A stretch of DNA of 64,000 nt from Chitinophagales bacterium (GTDB lineage Bacteria; Bacteroidota; Bacteroidia; Chitinophagales; UBA2359): contig JAWKLZ010000003.1 of NCBI GenBank assembly GCA_041392475.1, forward strand, positions 1 to 64,000, given 5' to 3'. Positions 42,742-51,350 of this stretch are shown one piece after another. Below the pieces are notes generated by a model. It saw only the letters and a list, made by a program, of their open reading frames with translations. It searched no databases and was not told the DNA's origin. The translations under genes and the position numbers were made by a program. Position 1 is the first letter of the stretch. Each line of letters begins with the position of its first letter.

Positions 42742-44325
42742 ATGACCTCATTGGCAACCGATATTCACCACATCCACAATTTACTGCAATTGAGTACACG
42801 CAAAATGTGGCGGTTGGGAGATTTGAAATATTGGAATACTTTTAAAGCAAGTGGTTTAGTCACCTTGTCATGGATGGATGCCGAAACAGATTACCAACGA
42901 ATCAGCCCTTCGTCATTGAAGCGAGGAAAGCGAGTGATTCCTAAGTGGGTAAACGAATTGAATCGGGAGGATTTGATGGTTTTGATGGACAAAACACATT
43001 ATTATGGTCTGGGTATTGCTGCAACAGATTACCACGTGAGCAATCCCAAATTGAAGCTCGGAAACAACAAACCTTCTCCTGCCATTCGGATGCAGTTTGT
43101 TCATGCCCTTGACAAACCCGTTTTGCACCACTTCAATATCTCTGCAACAAATCCTGATACTTTTGCATTGGCGAATCAGCTGGGTTTCACACTGGAGCAA
43201 ATCCTGCAATTTTTGGCTGCAAATTATCCCCATACCATTGAAGAACTAGCGGAGGTATTGGACAGCGATTACCAAAAAAGCATTGAACACCAAATTCATA
43301 TTGCCCCCGAACATTTTGAAGAAATACGGGACAAGTACCCCAATCCCAACATCTTATTGTATGGCCCTCCTGGCACAGGCAAGACCTATCACTGCATAGA
43401 CATGGCAGCCGAAATCATCGGCAAATCGAATCCACAACATGAAGTAAATCAAGCCATTTTTCAAGGTGCATTGGGCAATCAAATCGAAATGATTAGTTTC
43501 CATCCCAACTACGCCTACGAAGATTTCATACAAGGACTGCGCCCCGTCACCAACCGCAACAAAGGATTGGAGTTTGAGCTAAAAGACGGAATTTTCAAAC
43601 GCATTGCAGACCGAGCGATTCTCAACTACTTGGCTTCCAAAGTCCAACTGAGCCGCAAAGACCAACAACTGCTGCAATACCTTCAAGAAACCAACTCAAT
43701 TGGGCAAACGAACTCAAACGCTTACCACCATTTTTCGGTCAATGAGGAACAGGCGGTTTATGAGCGACAATTGAAGGAAGGAAAGCGGGTGGACAGACAA
43801 AACTATGTGTTGGTAATTGACGAAATCAACCGAGCGCACATTTCCAGTGTATTTGGTGAACTGATTACCCTCATCGAAAAAGACAAACGCTACGATGCCC
43901 GCAATGCGCTGAGTCTTCGCCTGCCTTCTGGACAACCTTTTGTCGTTGCCCCCAACCTCTATATCATTGGTACGATGAATACCACTGACAAATCTATTGC
44001 GCTATTAGACATGGCATTACGGAGGCGTTTTGACTTCAAAGCGGTCTATCCACGCTATGATTTACCGCAATTGGCATACGCCGATGTGTTGCAAAAAATG
44101 AATCGAAAAATCACCCAACTTCGAGGACGAGAATTTCAGATTGGACACGCTTATTTTTTGAAGGACAGAATGGGCAATTTTGATTTGACCTACCACCTTC
44201 AATACAAAATCATTCCTTTGCTGTACGAGTATTTCCGCAATGACGAACAGGCGGTTAAGAGTGTTTTGGACGCTGCCAATCTGCACTATGTGATTGGGGA
44301 AAGTGGCTTGATTGAGGTGAAATAA
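42742..44325 (+). CDS. McrB-like AAA+ NTPase without McrC
   Basis: 527 residues from ATG 42742 (MTSLATDIHHIHNLLQL); the frame is open from 42682. The AAA+ core has Walker A LLYGPPGTGKTYHC, MISFHPNYAYEDFIQGLRP (an McrB signature), Walker B VLVIDEINRAHISSVFGEL, and the sensor region GTMNTTDKSIALLDMALRRRFDF. The first 170 residues contain MWRLGDLKYWNTFKASGLVT and YYGLGIAATDYHVSN, possibly an EVE/PUA-like modified-base reader (weak). McrB normally works with the McrC nuclease, but the downstream 585 bp contain no gene. It may be an orphan or act with a distant nuclease. Confidence 0.8.
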   Translation: MTSLATDIHHIHNLLQLSTRKMWRLGDLKYWNTFKASGLVTLSWMDAETDYQRISPSSLKRGKRVIPKWVNELNREDLMVLMDKTHYYGLGIAATDYHVSNPKLKLGNNKPSPAIRMQFVHALDKPVLHHFNISATNPDTFALANQLGFTLEQILQFLAANYPHTIEELAEVLDSDYQKSIEHQIHIAPEHFEEIRDKYPNPNILLYGPPGTGKTYHCIDMAAEIIGKSNPQHEVNQAIFQGALGNQIEMISFHPNYAYEDFIQGLRPVTNRNKGLEFELKDGIFKRIADRAILNYLASKVQLSRKDQQLLQYLQETNSIGQTNSNAYHHFSVNEEQAVYERQLKEGKRVDRQNYVLVIDEINRAHISSVFGELITLIEKDKRYDARNALSLRLPSGQPFVVAPNLYIIGTMNTTDKSIALLDMALRRRFDFKAVYPRYDLPQLAYADVLQKMNRKITQLRGREFQIGHAYFLKDRMGNFDLTYHLQYKIIPLLYEYFRNDEQAVKSVLDAANLHYVIGESGLIEVK

Positions 44326-44544
44326 ATATAAAATGAAGAATATTATTGGAATTGACCTTTCGCACCCTAAAATTCTATTTTTTGTATTAAGGTAACTACC
44401 CGATTGTAGCAAACCTAAAAATCATTAAATTAACAAAAAAATAGAATTTAAATAATTGTTTATCAATAGAGAGTACGAAAGATCAGTGAAAGTCTATATC
44501 TGAAAATTATCTTAGGAATGTCAATAAAATAATTTCCTAATTTA
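44326..44544. other. Intergenic region after the McrB-like gene
   Basis: AT-rich, with no gene that I can support and, in particular, no McrC. Palindromic repeats R2 and R3 follow in the same gap, which ends at the acyl-CoA carboxylase gene. Confidence 0.5.
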
Positions 44545-44620
44545 GACTTTTGAAGTTTTGCTTCAAATGTTCTCTATTGCAATGAAAATCAATGTCCTTC
44601 AAAGAGTAAACTTCAAAAGT
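44545..44620. repeat. Dispersed palindromic repeat, copy R2
   Basis: GACTTTTGAAGTTT (44545) pairs with AAACTTCAAAAGT (to 44620), with TCTCTATTGCAATG inside. The reverse complement aligns with R1 at 3459-3535. Confidence 0.65.
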
Positions 44621-44800
44621 TTTTACCTCAAATGTGGTAAGTTATTTTGTTGGCAATCCTTATTGATGTTGTTAAGTAACGTTCAAAAAATAACTCCCCG
44701 ATTTTAAATTTTTAATCACTTGATTAAGGTGTGATTTTTTCATTTTAATTTTCATTCGTTACTAAGTTTGGTTCTGTGACAATTTTTGTGGAAGCAATAA

Positions 44801-44884
44801 AGACTTCGGAAGTTTCATTTTATAAGAAGTTAATTTTTAGCGAAATAGTTTTTTGATTTTGTAAGCGGCAAACTTCCGAAGTCT
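44801..44884. repeat. Dispersed palindromic repeat, copy R3
   Basis: AGACTTCGGAAGTTT pairs with AAACTTCCGAAGTCT; the inner part (TTATAAGAAGTTAA, TTTTTTGATTTTGTAAGCGGC) aligns with R4 at 54818-54896. Relative to R1/R2 both arms changed together (TTTT to TTCG, AAAA to CGAA). Confidence 0.7.
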
Positions 44885-44910
44885 CAAATCACAGATTTTG
44901 TCAAAGAACC

Positions 44911-46545
44911 CTAAGTTTGAATCACTCCAACATTGTATTCTTTGGTAATTGGGGCATGGTTCGCTGCTTCAATGCCCATCGAAAGGATGCGTCGGGTATC
45001 GGCAGGGTCAATGATGGCATCTACCCACAATCGAGCGGCTGCATAGTAGGGAGTTGTTTGGCGTTCATAGCGTTCGGTGATTTCCTTCAACAGTTCATTT
45101 TCCGCCTCTTTGTCCACTGCTTCACCTCGGTTTTTGCGGCTTGCCACCTGAATCTGCACCAACGTCTGGGCCGCTTGAGCTCCACCCATTACCGCCAATT
45201 TTGCAGAAGGCCAACTCACAATCAAACGAGGATCATAAGCCTTTCCGCACATTGCATAGTTACCTGCACCAAACGAATTGCCGATGATGACGGTAAATTT
45301 CGGTACAATAGAATTACTCATGGCGCTGACCATTTTTGCACCATCTTTGATGATTCCGCCTTGTTCCGAACGACTTCCAACCATGAAGCCAGTCACATCT
45401 TGCAGAAATACGAGAGGTATTCGTTTTTGATTGCAGTTCATAATAAAACGGGCTGCTTTGTCAGCAGAATCGGAGTAAATAACTCCTCCAAACTGCATTT
45501 CCCCTTTTTTCGTTTTCACGATTTTTCGTTGATTTGCCACAATTCCCACTGCCCATCCATCAATTCGGGCATAAGCACACACGATGGACATGCCATATTT
45601 TTCTTTATATTCTTGAACAGAATCTTCATCCACAATGTGTTCGATGAGGTGCAGCGTATCGTAGGGTTTTTTGCCACCTTCTGGATAAACCCCGTAAATA
45701 TTTTTCACTTCAAATTTTGGAGCTTTGGCTTCCACTCTATTGAAGCCTGCTTTTTCAAACTTTCCTAAGCGACCCATGCTTTTTCGGATGGCCTCAAGAC
45801 AGGATTTTTCATCAGGCATTTTGTAGTCTGTCACGCCCGAAATTTCGCTATGTGTAGTCGCTCCGCCCAAAGTTTCGGAATCTACATCCTCTCCAATAGC
45901 TGCTTTTACTAAGAATGGCCCTGCTAAGAAAACCGAACCTGTGCCTTCAACGATATAGGCTTCGTCGGATAAAATGGGTAAATACGCTCCACCAGCCACA
46001 CAACTTCCCATGATGGCTGCAATTTGTGGAATTCCCATAGCAGACATAATAGAATTGTTGCGAAACATACGCCCAAAGTGTTCTTTATCAGGGAATACTT
46101 CGTCTTGCATGGGTAAAAACACACCTGCACTGTCCACCAAATAAATGATGGGCAAGCGATTTTCTATGGCAATTTCTTGTGCTCTCAGATTTTTTTTTGC
46201 AGTAATTGGAAACCAAGCACCCGATTTGACCGTAGAATCATTTGCAACGATGATACATTGTTGCCCACTTACATAACCTATTACTACCACAACACCTCCA
46301 GCGGGACATCCGCCATATTCTTCATACATTCCAAACCCCACAAAAGCACCTACTTCAAAAAAAGGTGCATCTTGATCGAGTAATAGATTTATTCTTTCTC
46401 GTGCTGTAAGCTTCCCTTTGGCATGAAGTTTGTCTATTCTTTTGTGACCTCCTCCTGCATATATATTCACCAAATGTCTTCGAACATTAGATGTAGCCAA
46501 TTTCAAAGCATCTTTGTTTTTTTGAAATTCTATGTTTTGCTGCAT
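44911..46545 (-). CDS. Acyl-CoA carboxylase carboxyltransferase (beta) subunit, methylcrotonyl-type
   Basis: 544 residues from ATG 46545 (MQQNIEFQKNKDALKLAT). The two crotonase-like halves are visible: SGAWFPITAKKNLRAQEIA with YLVDSAGVFLPMQDEVFPD and GSCVAGGAYLPILSDEAYIV, then FLQDVTGFMVGSRSEQGGII and GNSFGAGNYAMCGKAYDPRL. The layout is closest to 3-methylcrotonyl-CoA carboxylase beta chains (leucine breakdown); propionyl- or geranyl-CoA carboxylase cannot be excluded. It transfers CO2 from biotin to the acyl-CoA. The biotin-carboxylase alpha chain is not in this window. Confidence 0.85.
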   Translation of the reverse strand: MQQNIEFQKNKDALKLATSNVRRHLVNIYAGGGHKRIDKLHAKGKLTARERINLLLDQDAPFFEVGAFVGFGMYEEYGGCPAGGVVVVIGYVSGQQCIIVANDSTVKSGAWFPITAKKNLRAQEIAIENRLPIIYLVDSAGVFLPMQDEVFPDKEHFGRMFRNNSIMSAMGIPQIAAIMGSCVAGGAYLPILSDEAYIVEGTGSVFLAGPFLVKAAIGEDVDSETLGGATTHSEISGVTDYKMPDEKSCLEAIRKSMGRLGKFEKAGFNRVEAKAPKFEVKNIYGVYPEGGKKPYDTLHLIEHIVDEDSVQEYKEKYGMSIVCAYARIDGWAVGIVANQRKIVKTKKGEMQFGGVIYSDSADKAARFIMNCNQKRIPLVFLQDVTGFMVGSRSEQGGIIKDGAKMVSAMSNSIVPKFTVIIGNSFGAGNYAMCGKAYDPRLIVSWPSAKLAVMGGAQAAQTLVQIQVASRKNRGEAVDKEAENELLKEITERYERQTTPYYAAARLWVDAIIDPADTRRILSMGIEAANHAPITKEYNVGVIQT

Positions 46546-46772
46546 AATTTTTTGTTTGTTCGAGGGTAAAATTACGCAAATAATTTTTGGCTTTCCCAAA
46601 GATGTCTCACTTTCCCATGTCTTGTAAAACATCTTTGGAGTGGCTAATATATATTGTTTATGATTGGAGACTCTCATAATTGCTTGTATAGTAGTGTGTC
46701 TATCAAGCAGAACTATCAGTAAGTTTTAATTGGTTTTCTTAATTTTTTTAACACCCAAATAAAAACAAGCCC

Positions 46773-47897
46773 ATGCAAGTTAGTGTTACAAGCCTCAACA
46801 AAGTTCATTCTAAGACAAAGAATGTATTGACTTTTATATTGATTACTTTTTACTGCTTTATTTGTATGTCGTTTACTGTCAATAACAATGATGGATCTAC
46901 AAAAAATGACGGGAACGCAAAAAGTGAAAAAAAGGAAATTACAATCGGCCCTGCATCAAGTATAGGCCCTTCAGAGGAAACCGTAATTAGACCTCAGGAA
47001 GATAACAATACCATTACTCCAATGGAAGATGATAAAGCAGAAAAAAAGAATACTGTACAATCAATTGGATATGAGTTTCTTCCTGCAAAAAAAGAAGAAG
47101 TAACTATCCAACCTGAGCCAAAAATTACTACTACAATTCAACCTTCTATTGGTCCTTCTACAAAAGAAATACGTCCTTCTAATCCAACTCCAAGTGCTAT
47201 TGTTGTAAGATCACAGGCTCAAGAAGTAAAATCTTTAGAACCTGTGAAAGGACAAAACAATCTGCAATTGATAAGTACCAGTTATATGGCAAAGCAACGC
47301 AATGTAAAAAAAGACAATGTCCCTATTGCAGAGCCTGCTTCTATATTAGATATGATTAATCACAAAACAGATAAAGCCAAAACAACAGGGATGCAATCTT
47401 TGATAGACAATATAGCAAGTTCTTCAACTGCTCATACGTCTATTAATTGGATGACTTGGGATGAAGCGATGAGAAAAAATGCTCAATCACCTCGAAAAGT
47501 CATGGTAGAATTATATACAGATTGGTGTACATGGTGTGTGAAAATGGATAAATCAACTTTTCAAGATCCAGCGATTATTCAGTACATCAATGAAAATTTT
47601 TATGCTGTAAAATTCAATGCTGAGACTCGTGAAGAAGTATTTTTCAAGGGGCAAAAATTTGGCTACATTCAAGATGGTAATAAAGGCTATAACTTGTTCA
47701 GTCTGTATTTGACAAGAGGCAAATTGACTTACCCTTCCATTGTATTTTTAGATGAAACGGTCAACAACCCTCAGCCTATCAAAGGTTTTCAAAATATTGG
47801 GATGATGAATCGGTTACTACAATACTTCGGAGAAAATTATTACAAGGAAATGGATTGGAGTCTGTACAATCAATCCTTCGAATCTGCATCCAGATAA
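46773..47897 (+). CDS. Exported thioredoxin-fold protein with long repeat linker
   Basis: 374 residues with an N-terminal hydrophobic anchor (residues about 18-35, LTFILITFYCFICMSF). Residues 40-150 are low-complexity with repeated IGP/IRP units (IGPASSIGPSEET, QPSIGPSTKEIRPSN), probably a flexible spacer. The C-terminal 150 residues are a DUF255/thioredoxin-like domain: INWMTWDEAM, MVELYTDWCTWCVKMDKST (CxxC) and YPSIVFLDE. It is likely a periplasmic thiol redox protein. Its C-terminal domain is a close paralogue of the gene at 48940-49638. Confidence 0.82.
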   Translation: MQVSVTSLNKVHSKTKNVLTFILITFYCFICMSFTVNNNDGSTKNDGNAKSEKKEITIGPASSIGPSEETVIRPQEDNNTITPMEDDKAEKKNTVQSIGYEFLPAKKEEVTIQPEPKITTTIQPSIGPSTKEIRPSNPTPSAIVVRSQAQEVKSLEPVKGQNNLQLISTSYMAKQRNVKKDNVPIAEPASILDMINHKTDKAKTTGMQSLIDNIASSSTAHTSINWMTWDEAMRKNAQSPRKVMVELYTDWCTWCVKMDKSTFQDPAIIQYINENFYAVKFNAETREEVFFKGQKFGYIQDGNKGYNLFSLYLTRGKLTYPSIVFLDETVNNPQPIKGFQNIGMMNRLLQYFGENYYKEMDWSLYNQSFESASR

Positions 47898-47928
47898 CCT
47901 TTTCGTACGATAAAAAGCATTAAAACTT

Positions 47929-47974
47929 AAGCTGCAATGGGTTCTTTAAAAAGAATTCATTGCAGCTTTTTTTA
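47929..47974 (+). terminator. Rho-independent terminator
   Basis: AAGCTGCAATGGGTTCTTT pairs with AAGAATTCATTGCAGCTT, followed by a T run, 32 bp after the thioredoxin-like gene. Confidence 0.8.
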
Positions 47975-48061
47975 TGGAAAAAATTGAAGGTGAGAATTTT
48001 ATGAGAGTAAAAGAAGTGTGGTAATTTTACATCAATTGAAAATTTAGATAAAAAAGTATGG

Positions 48062-48088
48062 TTGGATAATAAAACATTATTATCTTTG
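48062..48088 (+). promoter_or_regulatory. Promoter of the SRP RNA gene
   Basis: TTG (48062-48064), 16 bp, TATCTTTG (48081-48088), the Bacteroidota TTG/TAnnTTTG pattern, ending 5 bp before the RNA's first stem base. Confidence 0.7.
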
Positions 48089-48093
48089 CAGTC

Positions 48094-48197
48094 GGCGAGT
48101 CTCACAAGACCAGCTCCTTTACCTAATTCCCCAGGGCTTGATCGCAGCAAGGAGGGTTCTGTCGAGCGGTGCGTTGTGGGATACTCGCCTTTTTTTG
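48094..48197 (+). ncRNA. ffs: Signal recognition particle RNA (4.5S-like)
   Basis: About 96 nt fold into one long hairpin: GGCGAGTCTCACAA at the 5' side pairs with TTGTGGGATACTCGCC at the 3' side, with AGCTC/GAGC further in. The apical part is CCCCAGGGCTTGATCGCAGCAAGG: the CAGG and AGCA elements of the SRP protein-binding loop are spaced 14 nt apart, as in E. coli 4.5S RNA. A T7 run ends it. It binds Ffh to target membrane proteins. A short reading frame over it (48062-48268) is not real. Confidence 0.8.
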
Positions 48198-48217
48198 TTT
48201 ATGGTCTTCTCTATTTG

Positions 48218-48787
48218 CTATTCTTTTTCCTTCCATCTATAAGTATCCAAATTTTCAAATCCTGCTAAGTCCAATACCCTATCTACAACAGTCGCTGCTA
48301 AATCTTCAAATGTAGCAGGTTTACTGTAGAAAGAAGGACTTGCCGGACAAATAATTCCGCCTACTTCGGTTATTGTTTTCATGTTGTTGATGTGTATCAA
48401 ACTGTAAGGAGTATCTCGCACCACCAATATCAACTTGCGTCGTTCTTTCAGTATTACATCTGCTGCTCTTGTAATAAGATCATTAGATATGCCATGTGCT
48501 ATTCGACTCATCGTTCCCATCGAACAAGGACAAACAATCATTTCACCATATTTTGCCGAACCAGAGGCAAATGGCACGTAAAAATTATTTTTTTCGTAAA
48601 AATCGAATGGGTATTGATCAAAATCAGAATTATCTAGCTCAAATTCCCAAACGCTTTTTGCGTTAGAAGACATCACAACACCTACAGCTTCCAATTGATT
48701 ACCATATAATAAAAGTTTGTCTAATAATATTTTTGCATATATAGATCCACTTGCTCCTGTGATTGCCACGACTATTTTTTTACCCAT
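48218..48787 (-). CDS. ubiX: Flavin prenyltransferase UbiX
   Basis: 189 residues from ATG 48787 (MGKKIVVAITGASGSIYAK); the frame opens further but the added sequence is not conserved in style. UbiX/Pad1 features: the FMN loop TGASGSIYAKIL, the VPFASGSAKYGEMIVCPCSMGTMSRIAHG segment (read as SGSAKYGEMIVCPCSMGTM) and LVVRDTPYSLIHINNM. It makes prenylated FMN from FMN and dimethylallyl phosphate, the cofactor of UbiD (at 32477-34321). It is divergent from the second thioredoxin-like gene over a 152-bp gap. Confidence 0.92.
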   Translation of the reverse strand: MGKKIVVAITGASGSIYAKILLDKLLLYGNQLEAVGVVMSSNAKSVWEFELDNSDFDQYPFDFYEKNNFYVPFASGSAKYGEMIVCPCSMGTMSRIAHGISNDLITRAADVILKERRKLILVVRDTPYSLIHINNMKTITEVGGIICPASPSFYSKPATFEDLAATVVDRVLDLAGFENLDTYRWKEKE

Positions 48788-48939
48788 ACTATTTTTTTTA
48801 AAAAAATTATCTAAAAATCTGTTTAAGAAAATATCAAAAATAACTATCTTGCGACCGTAAAGTTTACTTTCTATTTTATTATTGTTATTTGCCTCCATAC
48901 CAGATTGGTTTATAACCAACTGAAAAAAGTTGTTGTTGT

Positions 48940-49638
48940 ATGAAAAGAATGTTCCTCTTCGTAGTGGTTTTTGCATTGTGTTCCTCGTTTACTAGTATAA
49001 ATGACGGAATTTCGAAAGGTGAAGTTAAAGTTGAATCTACTACAGATGCAACAGAAACTTTGGCTTCTGACACCAATCAAAGTGTTATTTACAAACACTA
49101 TCTTCGTCAAATCACCGAAAAGCCAGAGGTCGTCAATTGGCTTACTTGGCAGGAAGCTATGGAATTACAAAAAGTTGAGCCTAGGAAAATTATAGTAGAT
49201 TTATATACCGAATGGTGTGTATGGTGTGAAAGAATGGAGAAGGCAACATTCAAACATCCTGTAATTGCTCAATACATCAATGAAAACTTTTACCCCGTTA
49301 AATTTGATGCCGAAACTCGCGAAACTATCAACTTTCGTGGTCGTGATTTTAACTATGAAAGCCAAGTAGAGAGAGGCTACAATATGTTTAGTGTATATCT
49401 AACAAGAGGACAACTAAGTTATCCTTCAGTAGTATTTTTGGATGAGAAAGCAAATAATCCTCAGCCAGTAAAAGGCTTTCAAAACCCAGTGGTTATGGAT
49501 AAATTGCTACATTTTTTTGGAGAGAACCACTATTTAACTCATGATTGGGGCATATTCAATCAGTTGTATATTTCCCCACTGCAAAAAGAATGGAAAGATA
49601 AACAAGGAAAGAAACGATTAACAGAAAAGAAATATTAA
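48940..49638 (+). CDS. Exported thioredoxin-fold protein
   Basis: 232 residues with a signal peptide (MKRMFLFVVVFALCSSFTS). The domain VNWLTWQEAMELQKVEPRKI, DLYTEWCVWCERMEKATF (CxxC), YPSVVFLDEKANNPQPVKGFQ is the DUF255/thioredoxin-like fold, highly similar to the C-terminal part of 46773-47897 but without the repeat spacer. It is likely a periplasmic thiol-disulfide protein. The paralogues lie about 1 kb apart with SRP RNA and ubiX between them. Confidence 0.83.
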   Translation: MKRMFLFVVVFALCSSFTSINDGISKGEVKVESTTDATETLASDTNQSVIYKHYLRQITEKPEVVNWLTWQEAMELQKVEPRKIIVDLYTEWCVWCERMEKATFKHPVIAQYINENFYPVKFDAETRETINFRGRDFNYESQVERGYNMFSVYLTRGQLSYPSVVFLDEKANNPQPVKGFQNPVVMDKLLHFFGENHYLTHDWGIFNQLYISPLQKEWKDKQGKKRLTEKKY

Positions 49639-49656
49639 TCCCAGAAAAATTATAAT

Positions 49657-49693
49657 AAAAAAGCTACTTTGTTTACCTCAAAGTAGCTTTTTT
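49657..49693 (+). terminator. Rho-independent terminator
   Basis: AAAAAAGCTACTTTG pairs perfectly with CAAAGTAGCTTTTTT around a 7-nt loop, 18 bp after the gene. Confidence 0.85.
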
Positions 49694-50219
49694 ATTATCT
49701 TGTAATGTCATTATGTATTTGTGAGAGTAATACTGAAAATAGTTCGAAAGTACACCCAGTCTGCCTTATATTGAGAATCCATCCCCAATAGCTTTAGAAA
49801 TAATAAAATTGAAAAAATAAATAAAATGTGACTAAAATAATGCAATTGGAGTCTAATAAACTTTGTAAGACTTTGTAAAATTTTACAATGGCATGATATT
49901 TTAAGAAAGAAACAAAGTAATCCAACCAATTTAAGCAAGCTCTAAAAGTCAGTAGGCAAATAATTCTTTTTTTATATTCTATTTATTTATTTTTGCATTT
50001 GCTTTTTCGAAATAACGATAGAATACCCATTATTACTTAATGGTTGTATTGGTATTAAAAGAGTAGTTAAGCTAAAAAGTGTTTTTTACACAATAAATTG
50101 TCTTGCAAAATATTTATAATCTGCCTTTTAGTAAAAATAAATAAGATTTAAAATACTTTATACAAACCGAGTAATTTTTTCAATTATACAATACAAGTCA
50201 AAAAAACATTTGATAAGGC
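49694..50219. other. Long AT-rich intergenic region
   Basis: About 525 bp, very AT-rich, with no supported gene on either strand and no clear hairpin family. It ends at the promoter of the repeat-protein gene and may carry regulatory sites that I cannot name. Confidence 0.4.
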
Positions 50220-50248
50220 TTGAAATGATTAAAAAATGCTTAATTTTG
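50220..50248 (+). promoter_or_regulatory. Promoter of the repeat/PG-binding protein gene
   Basis: TTG (50220-50222), 18 bp, TAATTTTG (50241-50248), the Bacteroidota consensus, leaving an approximately 70-nt leader before ATG 50324. Confidence 0.6.
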
Positions 50249-50323
50249 TTGGCGAGTATTTGACATAATTAGGTTTAATTCTTTTAGCTATTATTGTTTA
50301 ACAACTTAAATTTTTTCCAGATT

Positions 50324-51283
50324 ATGAGAAATCTCAAACAGTTATTTTCAGTATTTTCTTGTATGGCAGTCTGTTTGCTGCTAACTAACCTTGCTACCGC
50401 ACAAGAAGCAGGTGACTTGCCTTCTAATGCTCAGCCTGGCAAATGTTATGCTAAGTGTTTAGTTCCAGATCAGTATGAGACTGTTACTGAGCAAGTTCTT
50501 TTGAAAGAAGCTTCTTCAAGAATTGAAATTGTTCCAGCTGTATATCAAACTGCAGAAGAGCAAATTTTAGTAAAAGAAGCATACCGAGTATTGGAAATTG
50601 TTCCTGCTCAATTTACAACTGTTACCGAAGAATTGTTGGTAAAAGAAGCATCTTCACGTTTGGAGTATGTTCCGCCAACATATGAAACTGTTACAGAACA
50701 AATTTTGGTACAACCAGCAACTACAAAATGGACAAAAGGAAGAGCAGATGCAAACTGCTTGTCACAAAATCCAGAAGATTGTAAAGTATGGTGTTTGACT
50801 GAAATTCCTGCTCAATACAAAACCGTAACACGTCAAGTATTGAAATCGCCTGCGACTACTACAGAAGCACCGATTCCTGCTGAGTACAAAACCATCACCA
50901 AAGCAGTAGTTCAATCTCCTGCGGCTACACAAGAAAGAGAAGTTCCTGCTGAATACAGAAATGTAACTAAGCAAGTATTGGCTTCTCCTGCTACTACTAA
51001 TGAAGTAGAAATCCCTGCTGAATACAGCACCGTAACTACTCGTAAATTGGTAAAAGAAGGTGGGTTCACAGAATGGGTAGAAGTAGTATGTGAAACAGAC
51101 ATGAATGCTGCGACTGTTTCTGCTATCCAACAAGCATTGCGTTCAAGAGGATACGATCCAGGTCCGATTGACAATGTGATGGGTGCGAAAACAAAACAAG
51201 CTCTTACACAATTCCAAAAAGACAATGGCCTTCCAATTGGTCAAGTGAATATGGAAACGATGAGAGCATTGGGTTTGAAATAA
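50324..51283 (+). CDS. Exported repeat protein with peptidoglycan-binding domain
   Basis: 319 residues from ATG 50324 (MRNLKQLFSVFSCMAV) with a signal peptide ending ATAQ. Residues 45-250 hold about eight imperfect repeats of the form Y-x-T-V-T-x-Q-V-L-x-x-P/E-A (YETVTEQVLLKEASS, YKTVTRQVLKSPATT, YRNVTKQVLASPATT), split by a Cys-bearing segment (NCLSQNPEDCKVWC). The last 65 residues are a PG_binding_1 domain (IQQALRSRGYDPGPIDNVMG, TKQALTQFQKDNGLPIGQ). It probably sits in the periplasm bound to the cell wall, perhaps a structural or mechanical element. Confidence 0.82.
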   Translation: MRNLKQLFSVFSCMAVCLLLTNLATAQEAGDLPSNAQPGKCYAKCLVPDQYETVTEQVLLKEASSRIEIVPAVYQTAEEQILVKEAYRVLEIVPAQFTTVTEELLVKEASSRLEYVPPTYETVTEQILVQPATTKWTKGRADANCLSQNPEDCKVWCLTEIPAQYKTVTRQVLKSPATTTEAPIPAEYKTITKAVVQSPAATQEREVPAEYRNVTKQVLASPATTNEVEIPAEYSTVTTRKLVKEGGFTEWVEVVCETDMNAATVSAIQQALRSRGYDPGPIDNVMGAKTKQALTQFQKDNGLPIGQVNMETMRALGLK

Positions 51284-51303
51284 ATATGCGACTATAATTA
51301 ATA

Positions 51304-51340
51304 CAAAAGCCTGTTATTCTTTGAATAGCAGGCTTTTTTT
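51304..51340. terminator. Terminator between convergent genes
   Basis: AAAAGCCTGTTATTC pairs with GAATAGCAGGCTTTT, followed by T's on the plus strand. It lies between convergent genes and may serve both. Confidence 0.8.
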
Positions 51341-51350
51341 GTTCAATAAT

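Noticed and set aside
44917..45768. 283-residue plus-strand frame
   Set aside because: It is antisense to the well-supported acyl-CoA carboxylase gene and has no family features.
48062..48268. 68-residue plus-strand frame
   Set aside because: It lies over the SRP RNA hairpin and its terminator.
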